64,000 bases of DNA from Mytilus galloprovincialis (lineage: Eukaryota > Mollusca > Bivalvia > Mytilida > Mytilidae): contig NC_134843.1 in the NCBI RefSeq assembly GCF_965363235.1, positions 87,515,795 to 87,579,794 on the forward strand. The letters are read 5' to 3'. This document shows positions 21,850 to 33,628 of the stretch, piece by piece. Made by a program: the position numbers and the translations under genes. Within the stretch, counting starts at the first letter, position 1. Every line of letters starts with the position of its first letter. Below the pieces are notes generated by a model. It was not told where the DNA came from and did not search any database. It worked only from the letters and a program-made list of their open reading frames with translations.

Positions 21850-22760
21850 GATATCAAACAATTTAAATGATACATCATACCCAAAAAAAAAACAAATATA
21901 GTTTGCTGGCTCAAATTAACATGCAACCTTTCTTTACTTCCTATTTTATAAATCTGTATACATCTTTCAATCATATCCATTAAAATAAAAACAAATGTAC
22001 ATTATTGACCGTTTGTTACATAATTAGCTACTATTAAATAAAGGCAACAGTAGTAAACCGCTGTTCGAAATTCATAAATCGATTGAGCAAAAAACAAATC
22101 CAGGTTACAAACCAAAACTGAGAGAAAACACATCAAAAATAAGAGGAGAACAAGACACAACAGAAACCCAACACTTAAATGCAACACCCACAGAAACGAA
22201 CTATAATACACGAATGGCCATTCTCCTGACTCGGTACAGGACATTTTAAGAAAAAATGGTAGATTGCACCTGGATTTGTATCTAGCCAAATCTTATATGG
22301 CAATGTTAAATATAATATTAGATGAATACATTAAGCCTAGTACATAACTAACTTGTATATTAGATTCACTTACACAACCCTCGTTAATTCATGCCTTTCA
22401 AGACATCAGTTTTGATTTACAAATAATTTCAAGACAACCAAAAATTTCAAGATTAATTAAATTTCATTCATAGTTTATTTGTTTTTCAGATGTAAGGGAT
22501 GTAAGTTTGTTAATACCTGTAGTTTTTAGAATGACATAACAAACCCAAACTATGTAATGAATTGAAGAAGTATAATTCAAATAATATACAATATTGGATT
22601 TAACAAACAATATATGTTTCTTTCATTGATCCAGTACAAATGTCTACATGTTTTTGAATAAATATAGTCCGGTGTACTGTGATTTAACGATATCCACATC
22701 AACAGCCCGGTTTGATCAATGTCTCAACTGTTGCAAGCGAAATACGGGGAAAAGATTTTA
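21850..22760 (+). pseudogene. fp-3F relic downstream of gene D: only the microexon is left
   Basis: The sequence joins the 3' flank of gene D directly to the F gene's intron 1 (GCAACCTTTCTTTACTTCCT at about 21925), so the F promoter and exon 1 are gone. The microexon 22490-22500 (ATGTAAGGGAT, encoding Asp-Val-Arg-Asp in frame) survives with a good TTTTTCAG acceptor and GTAAGT donor. The start of intron 2 follows to about 22760 and then the match stops. No exon 3 (no TATTATGGTCCAAAC-like stretch) is found before the flank repeat at 23330. A minus-strand bivalve repeat is nested at 22030-22290. Confidence 0.85.
22030..22290 (-). repeat. Dispersed bivalve repeat inside the F relic
   Basis: Read in complement it shows the box GTATTATAGTTCG, TTTGCTCAATCGATTTATGA and GAACAGCGGTTTACTACTGT. 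Relatives lie at 27060-27330, 46040-46500 and 56995-57205. The 95-codon minus-strand frame over it is not a gene. Confidence 0.6.
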
Positions 22761-24715
22761 TATGAAGGTTAAAAAATAATGTCTTCCTTATTCAAAAAAA
22801 TCTTTTGCGTGATGGTACTAATAGTGGAGTGACAAATCAAGAAGAAATCACTTTTTTAAAGAGTTTAATGGACCAAAATACCCCACGCCTGAAAATTCAC
22901 ACACATATAGAGTAAACATTATAATTTCATGTTAGCCCTGTCGTAGATATATTCCACTGTCCAGGGTTTTTTTTTATAAAAGCTCAAGAAAGTGTGAGTT
23001 AATGATTGTTTTCATTTTAATTTTCAAACACTGGAGCTTTATAATGAATTCCGGAATGAATATATCATCAAACTGTTGTTATAAAATGAAACAGTTATGT
23101 ATTAGCTTTATCTTACATCAAACTTAATTACATATGAACATATGAATTAAATGAATTAGACAATTTTCAAATGTATGTGACGGGGTTTTTTTTTCAATCT
23201 TACCGTTTGTCAAAGTATTATCAATTATTACCAGTTATCAATTCGTCCATAAAAAACCGGAACAACCAATATGTAAGAAGTTTGAGTATATAAAAGTTTG
23301 ACAGAGCATACACATTAGATTTTACAATGGCTAGCACAGTTAGAAAACAGAAAGAGAGACATTTTAGATGCAACAGCTACGGAATCTTAAATCTAAGATA
23401 CAAAACGAAAGAAAGAGAAGAAACAGTTTTATAATAACTAAATGAAAAATATTGAATGTAATACATATTTCTATACACAATTATATCTGTTTGTACGGAT
23501 CGTACGATAAGCTACCAAAATATAATTATGATCTGATTATATATGGATAACGACAAAGGCCCGGTGAAGCTATGATAGTGGAGAGGAGGAGAGGACATAT
23601 TTAGAAATTTAGATAACCTAAATACCTCATGAGGTTTTGATAGCTCATTTGAAAGCTGACGTCGTGTACTGTTTGAAAATAAGTGTCGTAAATATAAAAG
23701 CTTGTACAATCTTGACGTGAATTAAGGTCAAAGGTCATGAATAAAAAAATCTATTTTTATCTGGAGAAACAAACCATTGAATTTTTTTTTCGAATAAATA
23801 ACCCTTTAAATAAATTAAATTAGTGGTATATTGTAACAATATTTCCGTTAATACTAGATATTTTTCGATTTTTTCCAACGACGTCTGGAATAATTTAGAA
23901 TATAATTTGTTAAAAGAGTATCCGAAATGCAATGTTGATAAATCAAACAAAATGTCATGTAAAATTTCGTTTAAATTCTCTCCGATGCTTCGATTTTTCA
24001 TAACATTGATTTCAACTGTCTCAGTAAATGATATCTTTTCAGATGTTGCCAGTTTAATGTTCATTCGACATTACTGCAATTATTGCAAATATGCTGTATA
24101 ACAAATATTAAAAGGTAGACATATATGTTACCATTCATTTTTAAACGTTGAAAATATCAAACTGAAATTACTTTATATTTAAAAAAAAAACATTTCATGA
24201 TAATTAATCTGTTGCATCATCTATGTCGGCTGGTACGGACTGGATATTGTTGTAATTTGACCTGACAAAGTAGAAATATCACCTGGTTTGAACTTACAGG
24301 AACAACATGGCGGTTTCCATTTTCGTAACAGAATCTGCTTACCTTTCCAACAAAATGAGATAACCATGTTTCTGCGGTGGTTTGTGTTGCTTTGTCTTTA
24401 TGTTTTTTATGCACTGTTACCAGTATGTTAGTTTTCTTTTTTTCTTTTTTTAGTCATGTAGTTGTCACTTATAGCCGACTACTAAATTTTAGTGTCCTTT
24501 TGATATCTGTTGCCACTCTTTTACCTTCTTGTAATAAAATGTATAAATCCGTCAAACAATTATTGATACTTTTTAAACTAAATCACAGAAAAGCCATTTC
24601 TAGAAGTCTTTCAATCAACGATAAAATTAACGATGAAATTTTCAACTCAAAATTGTGTTCGCAGTGTATGATGATAACAGAAATACTTTGTTACTGGTTG
24701 CTCATGTAGTGACAC
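22761..24715. other. Flank downstream of the F relic, no gene
   Basis: From 23330 this repeats the F downstream flank (GGCTAGCACAGTTAGAAAAC, AGAGAGACATTTTAGATGCA, then CAAAATATAATTATGATC at about 23517). About 23700-24230 is homologous to 39140-39560 plus 40696-40830, which lets the 39.5 kb insertion be dated as later. A dispersed repeat (CTTTTTTTAGTCATGTAGTT, then CCACTCTTTTACCTTC) covers about 24370-24560. The frames of about 100 codons at 23.7-24.1 kb run on both strands of the same AT-rich stretch and are unlikely to be real. Confidence 0.5.
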
Positions 24716-25410
24716 AAGTGATATGCTGATCCTTACAAATTCCAAAGGTTTTCTGGAAAAGGCAACACCTTAATCATTTTCTGAAACAAATTCAATCACA
24801 AAAATTGATTTTCCCACTCTTGATACCTCCAAAACTGTTGGAAAATAAAAACCAGACTCCGTACCTACAAATTGATTGGAGTTTTATCCAACACGACATA
24901 TTTTGTTAAAGATTAGACCAATAATAAAACATCTACACCAAAGCACAAGTAATCTTAATTTCTTATAAAATAAACAAGCTTGTTTGATCTTGTTTCTACG
25001 TCACTGAGTTCCGTCACAAACTTGTAAAACAAGTAAATCAACGAAGCTAGATGTTTTTCATTTCACAGGTTATATTGATGATGTTCTTTCTTTTAACAGT
25101 CCAAACTGTTCTTCCTTTGTCCCAATAATATATTCTCTTAAACCAGAGATTACAGACACAACTGAATCATCTTCCAACGCATCAATTCTAGACGATTACA
25201 TCGATTTTACAACAGCGATCATTTAAGTACAAAAACATGCGATAAATAAAACGAGAAGATTTAAAATTTGAAATTAGGAATTTCCTGAGCTTATATCAAT
25301 ATTCTAACGTCACCCTCGTAAGGAGTATACATTTTCGAACTTATAAGATATTCAAGAACTTGCAGATGATACTTGGACTTCGTGAAAAGTCCTCAGTGTT
25401 TAAGAAAATC
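24716..25410 (+). mobile_element. Fragment of a non-LTR/Penelope-like reverse transcriptase gene
   Basis: At about 25064-25227 one frame reads TGYIDDVLSFNSPNCSSF, followed by a stretch ending SILDDYIDF. YIDD is the catalytic core of a reverse transcriptase, and the following residues resemble a family common in mussels. Upstream (24716-25060) and downstream (25230-25410, with an RRFKI-like remnant) the match continues only in broken form. A second, shorter remnant sits at 42178-42350. It is a dead fragment. Assignment to LINE or Penelope type is uncertain. Confidence 0.6.
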
Positions 25411-25424
25411 TTTAACGATAGTTA

Positions 25425-25645
25425 TCAAAGGTACCAGGATTATAATTTAGTACGCCAGACGCGCGTTTCGTCTACATGAGACTCACCAGGGACGCTCATA
25501 TCAAAATATTTATAAAGCAAAACAAGTACAAAGTTAAAGAGCATTGAGGATCCAAAATTCCAAAACGTTGTGCTAAATACGGCTAAGGTAATCTATGCCT
25601 TGGATAAGAAAATCCTTAGTTTATCGAAAAATTCAGTCAGGGTTT
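25425..25645 (+). repeat. Common bivalve dispersed repeat (GCGCGTTTCGTCTAC family)
   Basis: Contains TACGCCAGACGCGCGTTTCG, GACTCACCAGGGACGCTC, GAGCATTGAGGATCCAAAAT and AATACGGCTAAGGTAATC. Other copies lie at 31585-32105 (two or more joined), 46595-47130, 56315-56470 and, inverted, 16795-17150. It is non-coding. Confidence 0.7.
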
Positions 25646-28600
25646 TGTTAACGAACGTCGCATCCTTTTTCTCAAAACGTCTATTGGACACTACTAAGAA
25701 CTTTTAGATAAATATCCAACATATAGTTCACAAATGATAAAAAACGCTATTTAGTTGTAGATTCAAAGTGTTGAAGTTGTATATCTGGTTGGATTGTTTT
25801 TAGATTACTTACCCCGTTTAATTATATTGATTGTTTCGTGGTTTTATATATTTCGTTTGGTCGACTGACTTCTGACGTGACTCAGTATTTATGCATTTCG
25901 ACGTGAGGTTTTTGACATTATATTTACTGCATTCCTGTATCAGTTGCAATTAGACCATAAAGAGGTTTTTTTTGTCTTGTTGTTCAGTGTATTTCTATTT
26001 ATTGAACTATTACTATATCGAGAGGTTGTATTGGTCAGTATTTTTGTTGTATATTTCATTTCATTTCGAAGGCTTATGGTTATATCTTTTACTTAATTTA
26101 AAACGCTGAACACATTTTCATATATGGTTATGAGTATGTATGGTGTAAACCAATAATCCTTTAAGATTCCATCGGTTTATAGTGATGTTTTGCATTTTTC
26201 TCCTTTGTGTCCAATAAACTTAGTGAAAATTCTTTTTTGTGTGATGGTGTGTATTGTCCCCCCCCCCCTAAAATGTTTAAACACAAAAGGGTCAAATCCT
26301 TCTAAGTAATGGGAGGACTAACATGTCAATACAAAATATCAAATATATCCAGATTATGATTTTGTTCGGAAGATTTTCGTTAATTGCTAATTTGACGAAC
26401 ATTTTACCGTTTTATACACATCTAAATAAGCTTCAAAAATTACAAGCAAAGGTACTAAGACTATTAATAGACGTGCAACGCTTGCCATAGCTTACTATAG
26501 CGATGAACCATAACTGTATTGTACCGATTTTTATAATACAATATGCACAGATGGTAACTTTCAAAAGACAAGTTACACGCATCAAGTGGATAATGATATA
26601 AAACATGTCCTTGTTCGCATGGTTTAATAGTATACATTTCATAACATACTATATACATTATTATTACATTATTATTTATTTCTATAACAAAAAAATCCCT
26701 CTTTGATTATTCTACACGAAAATTGTTCAAAACACATGTTTAATTGATCTCATTTAACTACAAATAAAGCATTGTTCAATGTATGATCAACTAGAATGGA
26801 CTATTTTAGGAATACATTAAACGTTTTCCTACATACTTACTATCTCATAACATGGCAAACTTACATTATTATAACCATATAAGAAATGTATTTGTATACT
26901 AGGAGACTGATAGATATATTTTTTTCTTTTTTCTTGATCCTTTTTATTTCATGTATTATTATTGTATACTAGACGTGTTGATTTATTTAAATAAAATAAT
27001 GTTTAAACTTATTGTCAACATTATAATTTTATATAAATATTTACCGACTCAATGGGTCAAAAATAAAAGCCACAAAGTATCGCTGTTCGAAAGTTAGAAT
27101 TCGATTAAGAGAAAAAAAAATCCGAGTTCCAAACTAAAACCGAGGGAAACACATTAATTACCTATCAGAGGAAAACAACGAAACAACAAAAACACTAAAG
27201 TGTAATAAAAAAACGACAAAGTAACACACACAGAAACGAACTATAAGATAAACACTGCCATTTTCCTTACTTAGTACAGGGAATTTTTAGAAAAAAATGG
27301 TGGGTTCAACCTGGTTTGGGGCTAGCCAGACCTTGCGCTTTTATAAATTTGAATATAACTGTAGTAAAATACCGAGCAAACAATAAAGTGGAAAATATTG
27401 AAACAGATTGTCAAAAAACTTACGTTAAAAAACTTTTTCAATGTTTATGTCTTACAGTTTTCGTATGTAGGGCCGTTTCGAAGAGATGTCCTCCGCAAAA
27501 GATGAATTTCAAATCTTTGCTTGATCTTTTTCCTTCGTTAATTGAAGGGATTCCAACATGACCGTTGACAAAGTTATCAATTTTTGTTTATTTGACTTTA
27601 TGTGACATCATACTTTCCCGGGAATTAATTTAAGATCATTATGGTACGACCAGGGTTATTCACTAGAAACCGATAGGGTTGTTGGATGGAGGATTCAAAT
27701 TATTGGGTACATTCATCGCTCTTGCCAATTATGGAAAAACATCGAAATTTAACTTTGACACAAGATTCCGTATGAGCCAATTAGATAATTTCATATATTG
27801 TTAAGTATAAGAAAAGTCATATTAATTTTTAAATGCAGATTTTCGAATTCGTTTTTAAGAACACAAAAATTCCAGATTAAACGTGCAATTAAATTTTAGC
27901 TCAATTGATCACAATTCATGTGAGCTTTATTTATCACTTGGGTTCTGTCGTCTGTTATCACGAGTTGTTTGTCATTGTCGGTCGTCGTCATACGTTGACT
28001 TTTACAAACATTTTTACATCTTAAACTACTAGGCAAATAATAACAAAACTAAGTCACAGTCAATCCTAATAAATCTGAGTTCAACTGCTTGTCAAAATAA
28101 ACATGTACGCTTACAAATATGAACATGGCCAAAATGGGGGAAAAGAACAAAACGTTCAAACACATTGTTTTTCATTCTCCGAAACCGCTATAAAATTGGA
28201 AAATCTAAGGAGCAGCTATCTAAACAATTGTTACAAACTACCTACTTTCCTTTTATATCAAATTCGTCTTGCGATAATTTATAGGACTTCTTGCTGTGAA
28301 AGATTCCTTATTGGGGTCCTAAAATTACATCTAGTACCATTCTTCCGTTTTTGTCAATGATAAAAAAATAATCAGCATAACAAGCTTATTATCAACAAAA
28401 AAGAGATGGTAGTTAACATTATTTTCTAGTCTAATAAAAAGGTACAAAAACATATAATATTGTAAAAGTCCATGGTTTCAACAACTACAGTTTATCTGCT
28501 TACCAAAGTCTGTTGAAACCATCTAATTATCCAGATTTATTTTTGGATTTATTTCAAAACCTGAACGGGTGTTGCAGCAAAGTATGGCTGTAAATTCACA

Positions 28601-28719
28601 TTGCGTTTGTTTCAAATACAAAATTAGTGTCGTCACTCATAACAACACTAGTATAATGATTTTTGATGAATCATAAAAATGATTTTTTAAGACGTTTCTT
28701 TTTTTTTTTTTTTTTTTTT
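25646..28719 (+). repeat. Array intergenic block, second copy, leading into gene E
   Basis: Direct counterpart of 42355-48630. Matching landmarks include ACGAACGTCGCATCC, TTTCGTTTGGTCGACTGACT, GGTGTAAACCAATAATC, TGTATTGTACCGATTTTTAT, ATGTGACATCATACTTTCCC and AAAGTCCATGGTTTCAACAA. A minus-strand dispersed repeat is at 27060-27330 and a run of C at 26261-26269. Frames of about 80 codons at 27.3 and 28.1 kb lie in this block but are not kept open at the matching places of the third copy, so I do not call genes. Confidence 0.6.
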
Positions 28720-28863
28720 TTTATTTTCATTCTTGCATCTAACATGACAAGGTCTACGGATTATGTAATACATTTACATTTTAAATCTTATTATAATAGG
28801 AACATATGTGTGATTGTTTCTTCCTCTTGATTTGCAGTGAGTTGATTGCAAAATGTATATAAA
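28720..28863 (+). promoter_or_regulatory. Promoter module and TATA box of fp-3S gene E
   Basis: The S module follows a run of T (28700-28722) and ends at TATAAA (28858-28863), 79 bases before the start codon. All boxes are present. Confidence 0.7.
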
Positions 28864-28941
28864 GCGCAGACAGTATTCAGCCAGACTAAAAGTATTTCTC
28901 TGCAATCAGCGTATCCTTGCAAACGGTTAGATTTAGAAGCA

Positions 28942-30909
28942 ATGAACACATTCAGTTTCACGGTTATGATGGTTTTAGTCCTTATTGGATTATTTGCCGT
29001 GCAGAGTGGTAAGTAAAGATTACTTTGGTCATTTTCGGTAATATAGATATTCTACTGTTTCGTTTCTTATACATCATTGGCTTTCAAATAATTGGCTTTG
29101 TGCATTCCAGAAGAAGGTAAATGCAGACAAGTGCTTTGGACGTAAAAACTTAATATCATGATGGTTTCAATTTGTTGAATGTACCTTTTGAAATCTATTA
29201 TATGTCGGATAACTTTTGATAAGCACAAAAGCTATATTTGTAAAAGGCATCGTCTTAATAAAAAAAACGGCCACACAATTGAACCCAGTTTAATTCAGTC
29301 TTTTAGTTCTGTCAAATTGGTCAATCGTAACAACAAATAATCAAAACAGGAAGAATGTTATGATTTGCGTCATAAATAGTTGTTCTTCTATTTGTCATTA
29401 TTCGAAATTGTTGAAAAAGTTATATTGTATTTTTTTTTCAAATTGTAAAATTCTTTTTGTATACTTATCTTATTATCATTAGTGAAACATAATGTTAGAT
29501 GTATTTACACTATAATAAATACATATCCATATATTTTTCTAATACTAGTATATTTTATTTTTACAAAGACACAAGTTTCAGACAGCGATTTCAAAAAACA
29601 TTTGTTCCATACTAAACAAAGATGACTTATATTTGATAATCCTTCTTTTCAGATGCAGGATATGTAAGTTAAAAAATAATTAAAGTTTGTTATATGACAT
29701 GAAAATCATAATATAAGACTCATAGGCCGGCACCAGAAAAAAAGAACAAATGAATAAAAACAGTTGCATACAATGAATTTCAATTCAACAATCTAGTAAA
29801 GTCATATCTGTTGCGTAGTTCTGGATAACGGTTTTAAAAAGAAATAACAAGAAAAACACAAGACAGTTTTATTTGTAATAAAATCAATGGTGATCGTTCT
29901 GGGTCAAACATTTGTGGCGATTTAGTTTCAGAACATATATCTAATAAAATGCAAATGATAAGGTTCTGTCTCTAGCTATACAAACCGTCATGGTGTGATA
30001 TTGAAAGAGTCATGAAGCCGGTTTTTTGTTTGGTTTCGTGTTGCTCAGTCTAAAGTTTTCTCGTATAGGTTTGTATATTGCCGTATCGTTTGTTCGTGAT
30101 TTTTTTACCAGAGCATTATCATTCAGATTGCTGGTCCTGAGTGTCCATTTGTTTATATTCGCCACTCTTTATAAGGGGTTACATCGTTATTTATCAACCG
30201 GTTTCAGAATTGAACTAAGTACATTATTTGACCACGTTTTCAAATGCAGTATGATTTCATATCATTATTATTGTATCACAAAAGGGCATACTTACTTACT
30301 TAGTAAAATACAAGTATTTCTAAATGTGTTGATCTTTTTTTATTGGGGGGGGATGTTTCCTCAATTTTGAATTTGAAATATAACTGCAATATATATTCAA
30401 TGTTTATTGATTTCTTTGATTGGTTCCTCATTCTTTAATTCATTGTTTCTAAACAGTCATCTATTTATAGAGTGTCACACGTGTTACGCAAAGGTAAATC
30501 ATTTTGGGGAAACAAACGGATGGGAGAAGAAATCATTATACTTACATTTATAATGTTTACTATTTGCACCAAACTATAACATACAAATATTGATATATGT
30601 AACAGGCGTGGATGAAACAAAATAAGGCATGAATCATCGGCTACTTTATTGATATAGTGTCATTGTTTTCATTGATATTACGCTGTTTTTAATTGCTTTT
30701 CATATTAATATCATCAATGATTCAATCTCAAATCTGTTTTCTTCATATTTCAGGGTTATTATCCAGGATATAATTCACCATACATCAATGGTTACCATGG
30801 TTATAATGGATACACTGGGTATCACGGAAATTATGGATGGAATAAAGGCTGGAATAACGGTCCCTGGGGAGGACCATACGGAAACAAAGGCCACCTCTAT
30901 AACTATTAG
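28942..30909 (+). CDS. fp-3: Foot protein 3, slow (S) variant, gene E: intact
   Basis: Secreted adhesive of 77 residues. Exons are 28942-29008, 29653-29663 (11 bases) and 30754-30909, with GT-AG borders. The signal peptide is MNTFSFTVMMVLVLIGLFAV. The mature part begins GYGYYPGYNSPYINGYHGYN, keeps GWNKGWNNGPWGG, and ends GNKGHLYNY with a TAG stop, two residues longer than A and D. The tail resembles the one still readable in pseudogene C (GYLYNY), so C and E may share an ancestor, although C is inverted. AATAAA is at about 30947-30952. A frame of 114 codons in intron 2 (about 30026-30370) is the ancestral repeat and is not coding. Confidence 0.9.
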
Positions 30910-30959
30910 TTAAAAAAAACTATCAAAGTTGATATATATGATAGATAATAAAAGCTTAC

Positions 30960-32200
30960 TGATTTGACTTGATTTTTATTTGTATAAAGTCATCAATCAT
31001 TATCGTTATCGTTATACATGTAGTTGATTGATTTGAGGGCGGCAAATATACAAATGTTTTATAAATTGTATTGAAACATAACAATATTATCTGGCAGTTT
31101 AGATTTTTAATCTTGAAAGAGCATCATTTTGTTTAACTGTTATATTCAAAAACGAGGTATTATAAGGGCCATTATTTTTTATGCCATTGGAATTGCAGAA
31201 AAGTGTAAAATTGTTTGGTATTGACTGAAGTAATGTCATTTAGCAATATAAATTCATTTATTATTCAATCCAAATTTAATTTTCCATACTCGATATCTTA
31301 CTATTAAATTTCAGTTTTTAATTTCAGTATACTATGCTACGAAAGATAATGATTCTGGTGGTTAGTTGTCTCAATGGCATTCATACCACTTCCTCATATA
31401 TTTATATTTCAGATATTTAAGAACGAAACAAATACCCTTCGTTAAAAACATGGTATTAGAAAAATTTACATTTTTTGCACAGATTCTACAACACTAAATA
31501 ATTTAACGAATTTTATCATATTATAAGAAAGATAATTTTGATAATTTGCTAGGATTTTTCGAACTTATTTATTTGTTAAAAATGTTAAATAGTTATCAAA
31601 AGTACCATGATTATAATTTAATACGCCAGACGTACGTTTCGTTTACATAACACTCGTCGGTAACGCTCAAATTAAAATAGTTATAAAGCCAAACAAGTTC
31701 AAAGTTGAAGAATATTGAGGACCCAAAATTCCAAAACGTTGTGCCAAATACGGCTAAAGTAATCTATTCCTGAGATAAGAAAATCCTTAGTTTTGTGGAA
31801 AATTTAAAGATTTCTAGCAGGAAATGTATTAAATTGACCGTACTATTTATATGCATGGCTGGGCTGGTGATACTCTCGTGGACGAAACGTCCACCAGCAG
31901 TGGCATTGCGCGTTTGGCGTAATTATAAAATTTTAATCCTGGTATCTATGATGAGTTTATTGACTCTGTGGTGTAAATAGTTATCAAAGATACCATGATT
32001 ATAATTTAATACGCCAGACGCGCGTTTCGTCTACTATATACTTATCAGTGACGCTCAGATAAAAATAGTTATGAAGCCAAACAAGTAAAAAGTTGAAGAG
32101 CATAACTAATGGTTTTAGTTACTTATTACAACATCTATATTATTCTTTTAATGAGTCATAATGATGAAATACTCTACATTTTTTGGATTTCCTCTTTTTC
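30960..32200 (+). repeat. E-to-F intergenic region with joined copies of the GCGCGTTTCGTCTAC repeat
   Basis: The first part (to about 31560) is the ancestral S-to-F spacer. It is interrupted at about 31585-32105 by several pieces of the common repeat: two starts of the ACGCCAGACG box (at about 31623 and 32010) and one GACGAAACGTCCACCAGCAG box (about 31880). Spacer sequence resumes at about 32106 (TTACAACATCTATATTATTC), matching 3590 in the A-B pair. No gene is seen. Confidence 0.65.
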
Positions 32201-32204
32201 AATT

Positions 32205-32363
32205 TCGATTCTTGCAAATAATTTGACAATGTATACAGATTATGCTATGCACTGACAATTTGGTTTTAACTTTGATCTCATTATACCAGGAACATGTGTA
32301 CGATTATTTCTTCTTCTTGATTAACAGATCTGCAGTGAGTTGATTACATAAAGTATATATAAA
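32205..32363 (+). promoter_or_regulatory. Promoter module of fp-3F pseudogene F
   Basis: The F-type module with TATAAA at 32358-32363. Small changes (TACGATTATTTCTTCTTCTT in place of the usual box) are visible. Confidence 0.6.
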
Positions 32364-32587
32364 GCGAAGACAATTGTCAGCAATAATACAGGGTCTTTTT
32401 TAGAAATCGGCTTCATCCTGCAAACAGTTTGAGCAGAAAACAATTAATCATATCTGTGTCGCAGTGTTGGTGGCTTTAGTCCTGATTGGATCATTTGCTG
32501 TGCAAAGTGGTAGTTAAAACTTTGTCTTTGAAATATTGTTTATTGCAATGTGTTGATAGATAGTCGTTTGCCGAATTTTTTGTTTAA

Positions 32588-32860
32588 GGTGGTACCTAAC
32601 ACAACAGGGAGATAACTCTGTAAAATCAGTTAAACGTTTTAATTACGATATGTTGTTAAGGGAATGTTAAGCTTCTAAATGATCAAAATTAGTATTTGTC
32701 AAACTGCTATATAAACAGTGTCATTTTTCTGAAAAAACGGTTGGTTTAAATTATTTGAAATTTTTATATTTTTGTCAAAGGGACAAAGTATATACTTTGT
32801 CAAAATTTTATGAAATTTAAACGAGCCAAACTAATTTTAGTGAAAGTGTTGGGTACCACC
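32588..32860. mobile_element. TTAA-flanked MITE of 273 bases in intron 1 of pseudogene F
   Basis: Terminal inverted repeats GGTGGTACCTAACAC and GTGTTGGGTACCACC are flanked by TTAA at 32584-32587 and 32861-32864. Gene B's intron 1 has the empty site with a single TTAA in the same context (TTTTTTGTTTAAATTTC). Target TTAA fits a piggyBac-like or Kolobok-like mover. No coding capacity. Confidence 0.85.
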
Positions 32861-33194
32861 TTAAATTTAAATTATTGCAAAAGTTTTCGATATCAGTCTC
32901 TATAAAAAAAATATTCAAAATATCTGCCAACGAGTATAACATTTCAAAACATTTAATTTAGGTTTATGATATTGTTGTAATAACTAAACTAAGCAATTTG
33001 AATGATACACCATACCATAAAAATATAGTTTGCTTGTGGAAATTAAACATGCAACCTTTCTTTACTTCCTATTCTAAAAATCAAAAACTTATTTTTATTT
33101 TACTTTGAATCATATCCATTAAAATGTAAACTAGGTAAATGTGCATTATTTACCGTTTGTTACATTATGTAAAAATAACTCTGCACAGCTTTGT

Positions 33195-33330
33195 TCCTTC
33201 ATTAAAAGAGGGACGCCTGGCTAAAAATGAAAGAAGACAAACAGACAACAAATAGAACGCATGACACAACATAGAAAACTAAAGAAATAAGCAACACGAA
33301 CCCCAACAAAAAAATAGGGGTTATCTCATT
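33195..33330 (-). repeat. Dispersed repeat fragment in intron 1 of pseudogene F
   Basis: A complement copy of the bivalve repeat with GCAACACGAACCCCAACAAA and ACAAATAGAACGCATGACAC. Related copies lie at 36830-37020, 41330-41510 and 35925-36030. Confidence 0.5.
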
Positions 33331-33628
33331 AAAGTATTATTCTATGTTTAAATTTGATCTATCATTAAGCCTGGTAAATAACGAACTTATATATTAGATA
33401 AAAAATTTGAAGACAATAAATAAATTTCAAGACTATTTAAATTTCATCCATAGTTAATCTGTTTTTCAGATGCAAGTGATGTAAGTTGATAAATACCTGT
33501 AGTTTTAAAGCGACCTGTATAGACAAAACTATGTAATGAATGGAAGAGATATGATTTAAATAATATACAATATTTGGTTAAATGAACAACATAAAAGATA
33601 TATGAGAACCCTTTTTTATATTACTTAA

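Noticed and set aside
23735-24101. Two frames of about 100 codons on opposite strands
   Set aside because: They cover the same AT-rich flank, and the homologous region near 39.2-39.5 kb does not keep either one open.
30026-30370. A 114-codon frame in intron 2 of gene E
   Set aside because: It lies over an old dispersed repeat and is not open in the same way in the paralogous introns of A, D and G.
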